A DNA stretch of 22,051 nt. It comes from Paramacrobiotus richtersi. Its lineage: Eukaryota; Tardigrada; Eutardigrada; Parachela; Macrobiotidae. Position numbers and translations under genes: made by a program. Where the stretch lies: NCBI GenBank assembly GCA_034698045.1, contig JAQGAU010001013.1, positions 1 to 22,051 on the forward strand, in the 5' to 3' direction. Positions 9,371 to 18,697 of the stretch are shown piece by piece. Below the pieces are notes generated by a model, which was given only the letters and a program-made list of their open reading frames with translations, was not told where the DNA came from and did no database searches. How positions within the stretch are numbered: position 1 is the first letter of the stretch; every line of letters begins with the position of its first letter.

Positions 9371-10084
9371 CCGTACACCCGTAAACAAGGGCAGCAGGCA
9401 TATACAGTAGTGAAGTATGACTACAACCGTTTGTTTGCAGAGGTGATAATACCAAAATACGAGCTAAATTGTCAGCCGCCTATGGAGTTCAATGGCAATG
9501 ACGATGAGGCCGAATGCTTCTCAAAATGCACAACTCTAGACTGCCAGGCCGTCGTGCACATGCCCTCGAGTGATCCCGAAAAACCCACCTGCGCAATCAT
9601 GCCGGTCGGCGCCACATGCGAACCGCGACGGGCCGTCCGTCCTTCCACCCTCAAGCTTATTGTCCCCACCGCCGAGATGTTTTCCATCAAGAAGAACCAC
9701 AATATTTTTGTGGAGGGTAATAGTGAAGAGCCAATTGGCTCTTACCATCCGATGCCACCTACCAGGACTCCCGGAGACGATGGGTGCTGTGCTCTGTGTC
9801 AGTTTCTGGGCTGTAACGCCATTCAGCGCGACCCCGTTGTCAATCACTGCCCACCCAACGTCCGACGGCCGAGATCCTGGACGGCGGTGAGAGAAGTTTC
9901 CGGTGTGCGACAAGAGGAGGCTGGGCTTTTACGAGAATGACGACATTGCACCGACTGGAAACTGCGTCTGATCTGGATATTGCATCCGGTGTAACAGCCA
10001 GGGTCTGCCGTGCATTCACCTGCGCTATGCAGATTAATATTTCCATACATGTTCAATGTCCACTGAGTTTCCGACAGTTTCTCT

Positions 10085-10095
10085 AATAAAATAAA
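10085..10095 (+). terminator. Poly(A) signals of copy 4
   Basis: Two overlapping AATAAA hexamers (10085-10090 and 10090-10095) lie about 120 nt after the ancestral stop, in the conserved family 3'UTR block. Confidence 0.6.
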
Positions 10096-10119
10096 ACTTG
10101 TTGTGCGGCGTGGCAATTT

Positions 10120-10550
10120 ATTGTCTGCTCAAAAGTACAGTGCATTCCAAATTACATTCTTGCTGCAGAACAATAGCCAGTCGTTTTCTTACAAAAAAAT
10201 AGACCGCTTTGTGTTCCCTGCAGTTTCTTATAAGTACACTTCGATAAGCTGCAAAGGACAGTTTTGCACCACGATGAGCCTGGTAGAAAATTAAATTAAC
10301 CGATTGGGTCTTACTTTTAATTGACTATTCGTTGCGATTTTGCGATAATTATTCCAAACTGAACAGCGTAAATCCTGAAATTAAATTTTGACATACCACA
10401 GAAGGCCACAGTGTGCTTGCATAATTTGTAGGATGATTTCTGTCTCCGATGTATTCTAATTTGAATCGTGCGCTATTCTAATACAAATTACAAGTCGAAC
10501 GAGGAAGCGCTACATATGCCGACTCGTGGTTATGGGCGTTCATTATAATG
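10120..10550. other. Intergenic, no gene seen
   Basis: AT-rich sequence without a supported gene or repeat. From about 10560 it becomes homologous to the upstream modules of the other copies. Confidence 0.45.
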
Positions 10551-10670
10551 CGGAATCAATCTGCAATCAATTACTGGCGAATATTTACCGGTTTCCGCTT
10601 TACTTTACATCTGCAGATTGTCTAGTTTATGTGATACAAACCCATTAATCAGCCTAAAGCTTATTAAATT

Positions 10671-10896
10671 AAACAGCATAAAAAGACTCACGAGGGATTC
10701 TCATTAATGCGGCTAGTCGGGTTTATAGTGAGGCTTTTATTGGTTTAAGTTGTCGACATTCACCCACAAAACTGCCATTTATTTGCGTCGAAACAAGAAT
10801 AGCCGGTTGTCTTTAATAGAATGTCCGGCAGGCATTAATTGCCACCACTCTGTGCTATAACACTACAAATTTTTTGTTCATTATCCAGTCAGACAG
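10671..10896 (+). promoter_or_regulatory. Promoter module of copy 5
   Basis: AACAGCATAAAAA (from 10672) follows a CATTAATCAG box. A degenerate TATA (TATAACAC from 10856) precedes TCCAGTCAGACAG at 10884-10896, with 35 bp from TATA to the TCA. The module is conserved although the exon it should drive is deleted. Confidence 0.6.
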
Positions 10897-10940
10897 GACT
10901 TTTTTCCTAGCCAATATTTCGCCGTGTTCTTGAATACCTT

Positions 10941-11438
10941 TTGCTGCCCATTGTGCAACTCAGTGGAAAGGACAATCAGGACACCTGCTTCGCCAAATGC
11001 ACACCCAGCAAATGCCAAGCCGTCGTGCATATGTTCTCGGGTCAACCCGGGAAAGGTACCTGCGCACTGGTGTCGACCGGCGGCAGCTGCAAGCCAGAAC
11101 GCGGCGGACCTCACTCCCTCAAGCTCAACGTCCCCGACAAACCCATGTTTGCGTTCGTGAGGAGCCACAATATCGGTGGTAATGGAGAGGGGAGTGTTGC
11201 CACTTACCCTCCCGCGCCATCGTCTAGAAATGGACCGGATGCTTGCTTCGCCTTTTGCCTGTTTGTGAAAGGCTGCAACGCCATTCAGACCGATGGCACT
11301 AGTTGTCAGTTGTTCAAGTTCACCAAACGGCCGGAGGTGGTGATGAGCGGAAAGTCACCGTTGTGCCATGCTAGGAATGTCGTCTATTATGAGAATGAGA
11401 AGATTGCGCCGACTGGGAAATGTGTGGAATCTGGATAA
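10941..11438 (+). pseudogene. Double PAN-like secreted protein, copy 5 (exon 1 deleted, rest open)
   Basis: Exon 2 is open from about 10911 to a TAA at 11436-11438 and keeps 11 of the 12 family cysteines (TCFAKC, SKC, GTC, GSC, ACFAFC, KGC, TSC, PLC, GKC). It belongs to subfamily B (ends GKCVESG). The first cysteine and everything before it are lost: 5'UTR-like sequence after the initiator runs directly into LPIVQLSGKDNQD, with no signal-peptide exon and no intron. No in-frame ATG precedes the coding part; 10941 is TTG, and the first in-frame ATG is near 11030, inside module 1. One extra residue sits in the second module (CLFVKGC instead of C-x4-C). CTCAG at 10957-10961 resembles a splice acceptor but has no donor exon nearby. 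Best read as a recent 5' deletion, because the long frame has not decayed. Confidence 0.75.
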
Positions 11439-11556
11439 CTACGTGTAGCTGTTGTGCTCTCATAATAAGAACTTTGATGCTTAACTTACTGGTTGTTGCT
11501 TAACAATGGTCGATGTCTAATGTCATTCCCATCGGATATCCAAGACTTTGTAATAG

Positions 11557-11562
11557 AATAAA
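11557..11562 (+). terminator. Poly(A) signal of copy 5
   Basis: AATAAA lies about 120 nt after the stop, followed by a GTTGCGTCGA-like block that recurs after copy 7. Confidence 0.55.
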
Positions 11563-11569
11563 ACTGGTT

Positions 11570-12725
11570 ATGTTGCGTCGAGTTTAAATTATCACCATAC
11601 TATATATCAGGCAGCGTCTGAAATATTGGCATGGCCCTGCCCAATGGGTATGCCCCTTGGGCACGGCGTACTCCCTTTCCTGTACGCAGGTGTACGATTC
11701 CTATACGGCGTTTCCTTTCTTATACTTTACGAACTGAAATCATCAGGAAACTTGTGTACTCACTTCTCGGTCCTATAATTCTTTTGCCCCACTCATTATG
11801 CGTTTTTTGCCGGTCTCTAAGGCATCGTATCCAAATTCAAGCTGCTGATGCAGGTCATAATTATATTTCCGATTGTCTTGTGAAACTATTCCAGAGATTT
11901 ATTCCAGTTGCTTGCCGTGCCGCTTCTCTAGTCAGGTATCACATTTGTCTGCAGTACACCTTTCTCTGCATAGATATCTTTGCCAGTAATGAGCCACTCA
12001 AGAAGCATTTGCTAAACAATTCTACGAAGTTCTGAACTAGCCGGCAATGTCGGACAAGACTGATTGGCAACTAACACGGCATTTAAAAGTACATGTGCAT
12101 ACAACGGAAATGTTAAGCGTATATAAACGCGTATCCTGAAAGCTGAGTATGTGGGCTGTGAATGCCGAGGTCGCTGCGGGAAAGTGTGAAACAATGATTT
12201 CAAGCCTACATTTGTCAACCTGTACATGCATATTTATTAACGGTTGCTACATCCTCGCGTGGATCTTCGAACCACTTCGGTGGATTAAACATTACATGCC
12301 TTCATTTGTACCTCAGTTATCACTTCTCAGTGTTACAGTTTCTTACAGACGACCATACTGTGCCATGTCTTGAGCAAAGCGATCATACTGCCCAACCCGC
12401 GTGCATCACAATTTGCTGATAACAATGCTCATACTATTAAACCGTCTACGAAGACTACAGCTATCTCTTGAATATGGGTTTGCACAGGTGACATTGCGAT
12501 TGTTCAAAGCATGGGCCAGGAAGTATAGCCGTCATTAGGCACAAACCCACGGGGTTATCGGGTCGAGGCTTTGTTCTGTGCTCCCCCGCTATCGATATTG
12601 CGATGAATGTTCGGGTTTGTTTTCAAAGCTGCAGATTAGCGCACCCAGAAACCATTACACCTTGCTTGCAATAAAACGCCGGCAGAAGCGGACAGGCAGC
12701 TATGTGCGATGCAGCGTGTTTACCT
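11570..12725. other. Gene-free interval
   Basis: About 1.1 kb in which I find no supported gene. Open frames such as 11631-12035 have no signal peptide, domain, promoter or poly(A) context. No family homology is visible. Confidence 0.45.
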
Positions 12726-12731
12726 TTCCAC

Positions 12732-12806
12732 TATATAAGGACTGTACCGAGCATCGAACCGAACATTTGAAGTTCATTGTCACATATGTCACAGCTGCAT
12801 ATGTAA
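12732..12806 (+). promoter_or_regulatory. TATA box and short upstream ORF of the membrane-anchored gene
   Basis: TATATAAG (12732-12739) lies about 150 bp upstream of the predicted ATG at 12884, giving a 5'UTR of about 120 nt. In it a six-codon upstream ORF (MSQLHM, 12786-12806) precedes the main start and could lower translation. Both are inferred from sequence only. Confidence 0.45.
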
Positions 12807-12883
12807 CGGCGAACTCGAAGCCATAAGACGGTGTGGCTTTTGGTTCAGTGTTTCACAACTCGGTATTTCATTATTTGACCGCC

Positions 12884-14356
12884 ATGTTTTATCCGGCTGC
12901 CATAGTCGGGGTTTTAACCTTTCTGACATTCCTCGCGTACTGGTTTCGCACTCGCCGACCGTCTCGATCTCCACCTTCGTCTCCACATCCTTCTCCACAC
13001 CCATCTCCAGCTCCATCTCCAGTTCCATCCCCAGCTCCATCTCCAGCGCCATCCCCTCCTCCATCTCCAACAGTATCGAGATCGTTTTTGTCAAGAATTG
13101 CCGCACTGTCTTCCTCTTCCTCTTGTTCCTCCACACCGTGTTCTTCTAGACAAGCGCTGGTACAATTTGCCGGTAGTTCACTGGACTCATCGGGTAATTC
13201 CCCTGCAAAATCAGGCCGGGTGGGCACAGGTCACAATAATCGTGTCGACAGCTGGCGCCTAGTAATAAAGCAGAAGTTAGACGCTCGTTTGAAGGAACAT
13301 CCCGAACTTAAGAAAGCACTCAAAGATGCAAACTGGACCCAAGAGGAACTAATCACAAAGTTAGGGGATCCAGTTGCGTTTCGCAACACGTTTTTGATCC
13401 AAAGCAAGTTTCATCATGGACAGCTCAGGACAGAGATCGAAGAAGAAATTCGATTCTTCCAAGGCGGCTCGGTAATGAGCGCACCGGAGATGACTGCGGC
13501 AGTACAACGCATGGAAAGCAGACACGAACTAGCAACTGATCTGCCAGTCAAGCTGGTCTTGACATCACTCGCCAATATCGAAGACGGCCTGGATTTTGGT
13601 TCAGTCGGCATAGGCGGCGCTGGGGCAGCTAAGGACATAATACGCGAAGCGGCCAATGTAGCCGAGTTCCGATTTGGTGCGCTGCATTCTGGGATTTTAC
13701 TGGGCGATACTGTCCTGGAATGGGGACGTGGGCTTTGTGGCCAATCGCTAATCTGTCCTAGCAAACCAACTACGGTCCTTTGTGCGGTTGATCTCGAGAA
13801 CCTCACAGCCTGGAAAAAGTTTAAGCAAGTAATCAAGACGATTTTTGATGGTACCGATGGTTCCTTTTTATCTCGTTTAAAAACTAGTCTGAGTGCATTT
13901 CTCGGCTTGGATGACGCGCACATTCAACAACTTGACCAAATCGCTCAACTGTGTACGGACTGGAACCGGTATGGGCATTACAACGTTGCCATTCGGAACT
14001 GCCAAACTTTCGTTGCAGATTTCTGCAGCAAACTGGAGTTAAAATACGAATTCGAGGGTCCGAAAATGCGTGAGTTTATGGAAATTCTGAGGCGCAACGG
14101 AAACGCGAAATTTCAGTTTGGAGGTAAGACATTCGAGACTCGGTCTTCGTTAGATGATTTTGTTATGAACAAGATCGATTACAAAAATCAAGAGAAGGAT
14201 GACCGGAAGCTGCTGACGGCATATGCTCACGCGTTTGACATTAACGATGCGGCAAATCCGGGTAACAAAAAGTATAAATCGACGGAGAAAGCTAGACAAT
14301 TCTGGCACGATTTATCAAAGTGGGAAAAGAACATGTCCGATACTGAACAAATGTGA
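12884..14356 (+). CDS. Membrane-anchored protein with Pro/Ser linker and permuted papain-fold-like (PPPDE/LRAT-like) domain
   Basis: An uninterrupted frame of 490 residues. I chose the ATG at 12884 (context ACCGCCATGT) because the open frame extends upstream only through non-ATG codons. Residues about 4-20 (PAAIVGVLTFLTFLAYW) are a hydrophobic anchor followed by basic FRTRR, so the bulk is probably cytosolic, with type II/III topology uncertain. Residues 26-65 are PSPxPSP repeats, then a Ser-rich stretch, then a charged helical region. The C-terminal half has FGALHSGILLGDTVLEWG (H268) and YNVAIRNCQTFVADFC (N372, C373). The order His, then Asn-Cys with an aromatic-rich context, matches circularly permuted papain-fold enzymes: PPPDE deubiquitinase-like peptidases or LRAT-type acyltransferases. 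Reaction and substrate cannot be told from sequence. It is intronless while its neighbours are spliced, which could reflect retroposition. Without homology the domain call is moderate; the coding call is strong. Confidence 0.8.
   Translation: MFYPAAIVGVLTFLTFLAYWFRTRRPSRSPPSSPHPSPHPSPAPSPVPSPAPSPAPSPPPSPTVSRSFLSRIAALSSSSSCSSTPCSSRQALVQFAGSSLDSSGNSPAKSGRVGTGHNNRVDSWRLVIKQKLDARLKEHPELKKALKDANWTQEELITKLGDPVAFRNTFLIQSKFHHGQLRTEIEEEIRFFQGGSVMSAPEMTAAVQRMESRHELATDLPVKLVLTSLANIEDGLDFGSVGIGGAGAAKDIIREAANVAEFRFGALHSGILLGDTVLEWGRGLCGQSLICPSKPTTVLCAVDLENLTAWKKFKQVIKTIFDGTDGSFLSRLKTSLSAFLGLDDAHIQQLDQIAQLCTDWNRYGHYNVAIRNCQTFVADFCSKLELKYEFEGPKMREFMEILRRNGNAKFQFGGKTFETRSSLDDFVMNKIDYKNQEKDDRKLLTAYAHAFDINDAANPGNKKYKSTEKARQFWHDLSKWEKNMSDTEQM
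12968..13075 (+). repeat. 12-nt-period coding minisatellite (PSPxPSP linker)
   Basis: Repeats of CCATCTCCAGCT-like units encode the Pro/Ser linker of the membrane-anchored protein. Such repeats vary in length between alleles. The antisense strand is also open here because of the period, which is an artefact. Confidence 0.75.
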
Positions 14357-14551
14357 TTGTCCACGGCTTTGCCTTCTACAATAATGTATCTTTTTGTCCT
14401 AGTAAGTGCTAAACCCTGGGATCGAAGTCAAGCTAAATTGCTTGCTCGTAGAGTCGTGTGGGTTATTGATCTTGCGCAAGCGGTTTATTGTTGTTCTGTG
14501 ATTAAACATAGATAACTGAATGTACAAAGCCGTAACACAAATTTAACCATT

Positions 14552-14557
14552 AATAAA
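14552..14557 (+). terminator. Poly(A) signal of the membrane-anchored gene
   Basis: AATAAA lies about 195 nt downstream of the TGA. It is the nearest good hexamer. Confidence 0.45.
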
Positions 14558-14616
14558 GCAACCAAAGTCGTTATCTCCACGCGCCTTAGCCGGGTAACAA
14601 GACGAGTTAGTACCAA

Positions 14617-14676
14617 GCGGGTTATTTAGTAAAAACGCGGTTTGCTTAGGAAAAAAGTGGTTTATTTAGCAACGAA
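14617..14676. repeat. Three imperfect 20-bp tandem repeats
   Basis: Units GCGGGTTATTTAGTAAAAAC, GCGGTTTGCTTAGGAAAAAA and GTGGTTTATTTAGCAACGAA follow one another. No function is evident. Confidence 0.6.
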
Positions 14677-14679
14677 CCG

Positions 14680-15155
14680 ACAATAAATTGCTTCATTGCG
14701 GAATAAACTGAGTCAAAGTTACGTATACGGAAGAGCACTTCGATAACGTATTCAGCAAGTGTCCGACCATATAACAAATCAGATAATCCAAATCGACCGG
14801 AAACAGCGGTAAGTTGTAAACACGATTACCGAGCACTGTACTGATCAGTGATCCCGGAACGCCGCTGAATATCACTACCGTTGTCACACATTTGCGTCTG
14901 CCCTGGCTAATTGTTCCCGTTCGCGATCTGTTTCAGGCTTCTTGTCCGTCAACCTGGCGTTGCCGCATTTGCGTTCTTAACAGCATTTGGACTAATTCTG
15001 TTTGACTTTGTAATGTTCTGTACTGTTACACCTGTTGTCAAATGTACAACAAAATTGACAACATAATTGGCAACCATCAATCACCGGCAAACTGGCAATG
15101 TTGCATACTTACCCGTTTACGCTAGATATGGTATTGCTCCCAGGTTCTCGTTAGC
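14680..15155. other. Intergenic, no gene seen
   Basis: No supported gene. The end of this stretch grades into the upstream module of copy 6. Confidence 0.4.
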
Positions 15156-15160
15156 GCTTA

Positions 15161-15314
15161 GTAAACAACATAAAAATGCAATCAAAACGGTCCTAATGAA
15201 TGTGACCAGTCGGGCGCATAATGCGCGTTTTCCGGTTTGTTAGACGTTATGTTCAACAAGCTTTGTCACTTCCGTGTTGTAATAGCGCACATTTCTCTCT
15301 ATCCAGTCAGACAG
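15161..15314 (+). promoter_or_regulatory. Promoter module of copy 6
   Basis: AACAACATAAAAATGCA (from about 15164) is the counterpart of the AACAGCATAAAAATGC box of copy 1. TCCAGTCAGACAG lies at 15302-15314 with the TCA at 15307-15309. At the expected -31 position there is only TGTAATAG (15278), a weak TATA. The 5'UTR would be about 77 nt. Confidence 0.6.
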
Positions 15315-15385
15315 GAATTTCTTTTTCAAGTCAACTTTTCGCCAGCCTTTCAGTTAGTTCGATATCGCAGAGCGTACTTTTAACC

Positions 15386-16278
15386 ATGTTGTTGGCTTGT
15401 GCGCTTGCCTTGCTGTGCGTCGCAGCCGTTAGACCGGTATCGGCGCAAAAAACGTCTGGTAAGCCCACAACTGCAACTGTACACGTTACGTTAGTTTTGC
15501 ATTTTTCAGTTTTCAAGTTTTCAGTTTTAGCACTGTATGGAGTTCCACTGTGATGTGGCGCTGGTTACGAGTGAAAATCTTAAAATTACCGGAACTGGCT
15601 CTATGTTATTCCAGCAAATGTAAAACAAACAAACAAATCGTAAACAAACGGGGCGGTGGCAACACTTACATGGAATAGCTTGCAATAGAAAGAAATTCGT
15701 CCCATTCCTGATCACCTTATTGTGATTCTGGTTGTTTCTTTGCAGCGGTTATAATCCCGAACTTCAGCTTAAACTGTGACAAACCTCTGGTGTTCAATGG
15801 ACAGGATAACGAGACCGCCTGTTTCGCCAAATGCACACCCGGCAGATGCCAGGCCGTCGTACATATGTTCGCGGGGCAACCGGGAAAACCAACGTGCGCA
15901 CTGCTGCCGGACGGCGCCCACTGCAAGCCGGAAAAGGCACGCGGTCCATACACCCTCAAACTCAACGTCCCCACCAAGGACCTCTTTTCGATCAGGAGGA
16001 CCCATAATATTGGTGGTGGTTCGGGCTTGCCGGGGATTCTTGCCTTCTACCATCCAGTGCCAGCGTCCATGAGTGGTTACGATGCTTGCTTTGCTATTTG
16101 TCAGTTTCTGGGCTGCAACGCCATTCAGGTGGGTTCCGGTCACTGCGCGTTGTTTCAGTACACCAAACCTCCGGACGTTCTGATGAGAGGAAAATCACCA
16201 ATCTGCGATGCTACGACTCTCATGTATTACGAGAACGAGAAGATTGCAACGACTGGAAAATGCATTGAGACTGGATAG
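15386..16278 (+). CDS. Secreted 12-cysteine double PAN/Apple-like protein, copy 6 (intact, subfamily B)
   Basis: Exons 15386-15458 (73 nt) and 15746-16278, with a 287-bp phase-1 intron (GTAAGC...TTTGCAG), encode 201 residues. The signal peptide is MLLACALALLCVAAVRPVSA, probably cut before QKTS. The mature chain keeps all 12 family cysteines with the same spacing: ACFAKC-x4-C in module 1 and ACFAICQFLGC in module 2, each followed by a C-x-L type segment. Between the modules lies the conserved TKDLFSIRRTHNIGGG linker; the C-terminus extends past the last cysteine as IETG. It differs from copy 1 at many surface positions but not at cysteines, which suggests selection on the fold. This is the only intact subfamily B copy. 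Double PAN-like structure is by pattern; the role is unknown. Confidence 0.85.
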
Positions 16279-16415
16279 CGCATCTGAATTAGCAATAGCC
16301 TGCTGTGCATTCATCTTCACTCTGATGAGTAACCAAGATTAGTGTTTAAAAATTGTTGATGTCCAACGACATTTCTTCTGTACTTGTACTTATTATTCCA
16401 GATCTTATATAATGG

Positions 16416-16421
16416 AATAAA
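16416..16421 (+). terminator. Poly(A) signal of copy 6
   Basis: AATAAA in TATAATGGAATAAAGCTCAA, 138 nt after the stop. The same block follows copy 3 with the hexamer mutated. Confidence 0.6.
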
Positions 16422-16439
16422 GCTCAATATAAATGCACT

Positions 16440-17380
16440 TATTGTTTACGTAACAGTTCATATTAACGGTGCATATTAACGTGCAAAGAATTCTTACCTT
16501 TGTGAGCAGAAGTAAATGTGCATTATGATGAAAAGCTGTTCAAACTTCAAATTTTGTTAATGTTGCGTTCAGTTTAGCAGTATTACGTAGTATTTTAATT
16601 TATTTATCTGCTTGGTGTTGTCGATGAACGATTTTGTCACTATGTACCAGAAGCAACGTTACAACGACAAGTACAGAAACAGATATAATGATGCCCATTA
16701 GATGATTAGAAGTATCTACCGACGACCGTTAGTCAATTAGGAGATCGCCTTTGCGAACCAAGAATTTTTCGTTTTCTCCTTTTGCTTACACCGTGCGACC
16801 TCTGAGTGTGTTCGCCAGCCATAGCGGCTCTGGTACAAATTTGTCTCTCATGGTTGCTCTGTTGATGTTTGTCGAAACCGAAAGAGACCAATTTCGTGTA
16901 TAGTAAGCAGATCGTTAAGGATTTACTTTGTCCTGTATCTGTTTTGTACATAGTTGGATTGTTCATTGTTCGCAGTGAAGCGCGTTATGTATCGAAAGAA
17001 ATCTGTTTTGATGGGTGGATAAATGAAAGCTCATTTCATAGCTCAAGTCAGTTGAAACGATAATACGTACACATACAGTAGAACAGTACATCCACATTTT
17101 ACATACATAAATACCGAAGAGCGCGCTATTTCGAAGTACAAAGGTTTACTCTACTGTGCTTACACTGTCAGTGTTCCTGATTGTCAGTTATAAATTAAGC
17201 GTTAACGGGTGAACTTTTGTGTAAACTGTTATATTCGATAAGGAAAGTGCCCTATTGTGAACCTTTCTTTGCTTTATCTGCCGGTTATAAACATTAAACT
17301 GACAATGGATGTAACAATTGTACTAATCATGTTAACGATATTACCCTAAAACCGCTATATGGATGCATTTGAGCTGTGCA
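16440..17380. other. Intergenic, no gene seen
   Basis: Mostly AT-rich. No reading frame here has supporting signals, and I saw no inverted repeats or family homology. Confidence 0.45.
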
Positions 17381-17383
17381 AAG

Positions 17384-17390
17384 TATAAAA
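17384..17390 (+). promoter_or_regulatory. TATA box of chitin-binding gene
   Basis: TATAAAA lies 96 bp upstream of the ATG at 17480. No copy of the TCCAGTCAGACAG initiator is present, so this gene does not share the array promoter. Confidence 0.5.
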
Positions 17391-17479
17391 CTGCAAGAAA
17401 CGAGAACAAAATCGAGAAGTGCACGTCAGCAAGATTTACGCGATAGGGTTAAGTTGCACGAGCCCGGACAGACATTAAA

Positions 17480-18697
17480 ATGACCAAATTTGTAATCATT
17501 TGCGCTGTGATGTGCGCTTTGGTATGCACCGCGGCAGGTAAGAAATATTGATGTTTTTTAATCGTTTTTGAATTCTCGGGATGACAAAAATCTACAGTTT
17601 CCTATGTACAGTTATGGTTTCTTGTTAGCTGTGGGAACTGCTCGGGCTGGACACAGCCGAGCCGGCGCTGTCTATCTCGGCTACAACGGTATGATATGAA
17701 TATTGTTATAACACGAACATCTACTTATATATTATGCCACTCGAAAATACAGTTAAATACTGACATGCAATACTTTTTTTAATTTAGCGACATTCTGCCG
17801 TGGTATGAACTTCACCACTTACGTTCCACGTGGAAACTGCAGCGCTTTCTACCAGTGCCAAGGTGTAAGTGCTTAACCTGAGTAATTCCAAAACAAAAGG
17901 CGTGTTCATTAATCTGGGCGTTGTGAGCTATCAGCGGAATATTTTTCTTATCGTAGGTTATGTTAAAGTGTATGTATGTATCTATATTAAAATAAAAGGT
18001 AGGTTTCATTGACAATTGTGAGACTAGTAGCTGTACACTCTATTATTAATTCGCTTGTGGTTTCAGAACAACTTGTGGTTGAATTACTGCCAATGTTCTC
18101 TGCAGTACAACCAGTAAGTTACACACGTTTTGACAAGTGCCACATTGAAAGTAGGAGATTTTTAAGAAATTAACTTTACTAGCTGATTGAATCCACCGTG
18201 GTGTTAGTTTCACGTTATACTTTTAATCACAGTGTGAACGGCTTCTGTGATCACCCATGGAATGTGCGGTGCAACCGAACATATTCACGTGCTGCTGCGA
18301 AAGGTCAGTACAAAAATTCATTCTCCAGCTTTTGAGTAGTAATCTAATATAAGTATATTACATATATTCATACGTCGAATATCTTGGAACTGTATGAAAC
18401 TCAGGCTGTGAGCGATTGTACATTCGAAACTGGAGATCAGCTCAGAGCGGAGGTGTCGTCGATACTGCATGAATCTCTTGAATGCAGAGTTTTATAAGAC
18501 AAGACTTTAACTACTGTTAAATTAACAGCCAAACCAAGCAACATTCATGTGCTGTCATTAACTGATGACAGGACCTTGACAATCACTCATATTGTGTTGC
18601 AGTGGCAGTAAGCCGCGGTGACGATCTACCTCAAGGAGTCGGACGTACCCCTTGTAAACCAGTGCCTGTTCGTCCGCAAAATGTGACAAGGTCATGA
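17480..18697 (+). CDS. Secreted peritrophin-like protein with one CBM14 chitin-binding domain
   Basis: Six exons with GT..AG borders: 17480-17537, 17629-17688, 17788-17864, 18067-18113, 18233-18303 and 18603-18697. Phases agree throughout, giving 135 residues. Exon 1 is a signal peptide (MTKFVIICAVMCALVCTAA). Exons 3-5 build FCRGMNF...GNCSAFYQCQG...YCQCSLQYN...GFCDHPWNVRC, the six-cysteine pattern of CBM14/peritrophin-A, with the typical C-SxFYQC and CDxPxNVxC motifs and one extra cysteine (YCQC). Such domains bind chitin in peritrophic matrix or cuticle. As read, the last exon ends VRPQNVTRS at a TGA (18695-18697). A one-base frame slip there hides a further cysteine-rich domain (see 18667-18810), so the natural product may be about 172 residues. 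No introns exceed 310 bp. Exon borders were assigned by eye. Confidence 0.75.

Larger units (their letters stand above)
6982..9961 (+). pseudogene. Double PAN-like secreted protein, copy 4 (C-terminal frameshift, transposon-loaded intron)
   Basis: Exon 1 (6982-7054, 73 nt) encodes MTFIYALAIGWLCIAAVGRA followed by QDSH, a usable signal peptide. The intron keeps GT (7055) and a TTTGTTTGCAG acceptor, but is 2386 bp instead of 208-287 bp because two transposons lie in it; without them and their duplications it is about 311 bp. Exon 2 starts at 9441 and follows the subfamily A pattern through the second CxxxC-x4-C motif. A net loss of 13 bp near 9850, compared with copy 1, then shifts the frame. 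As it stands the product would be 190 residues, ending at 9940 with an unrelated tail and lacking the last two family cysteines. The ancestral end (FYENDDIAPTGNCV, stop at 9969) is still readable in the other frame. It could still be expressed with an altered C-terminus. The promoter is not of the family type. Confidence 0.75.

Noticed and set aside
11631..12035. 134-codon plus-strand ORF.
   Set aside because: No signal peptide, domain, splice or promoter context, and no similarity to the other genes.
12833..12883. Upstream extension of the membrane-anchored protein by 17 codons.
   Set aside because: It would need a GTG start; the ATG at 12884 has better context and places the hydrophobic anchor at the N-terminus.
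12889..13227. Minus-strand ORF rich in Gly-Asp repeats.
   Set aside because: It is the antisense shadow of the PSPxPSP coding minisatellite; the 12-nt period keeps several frames open.
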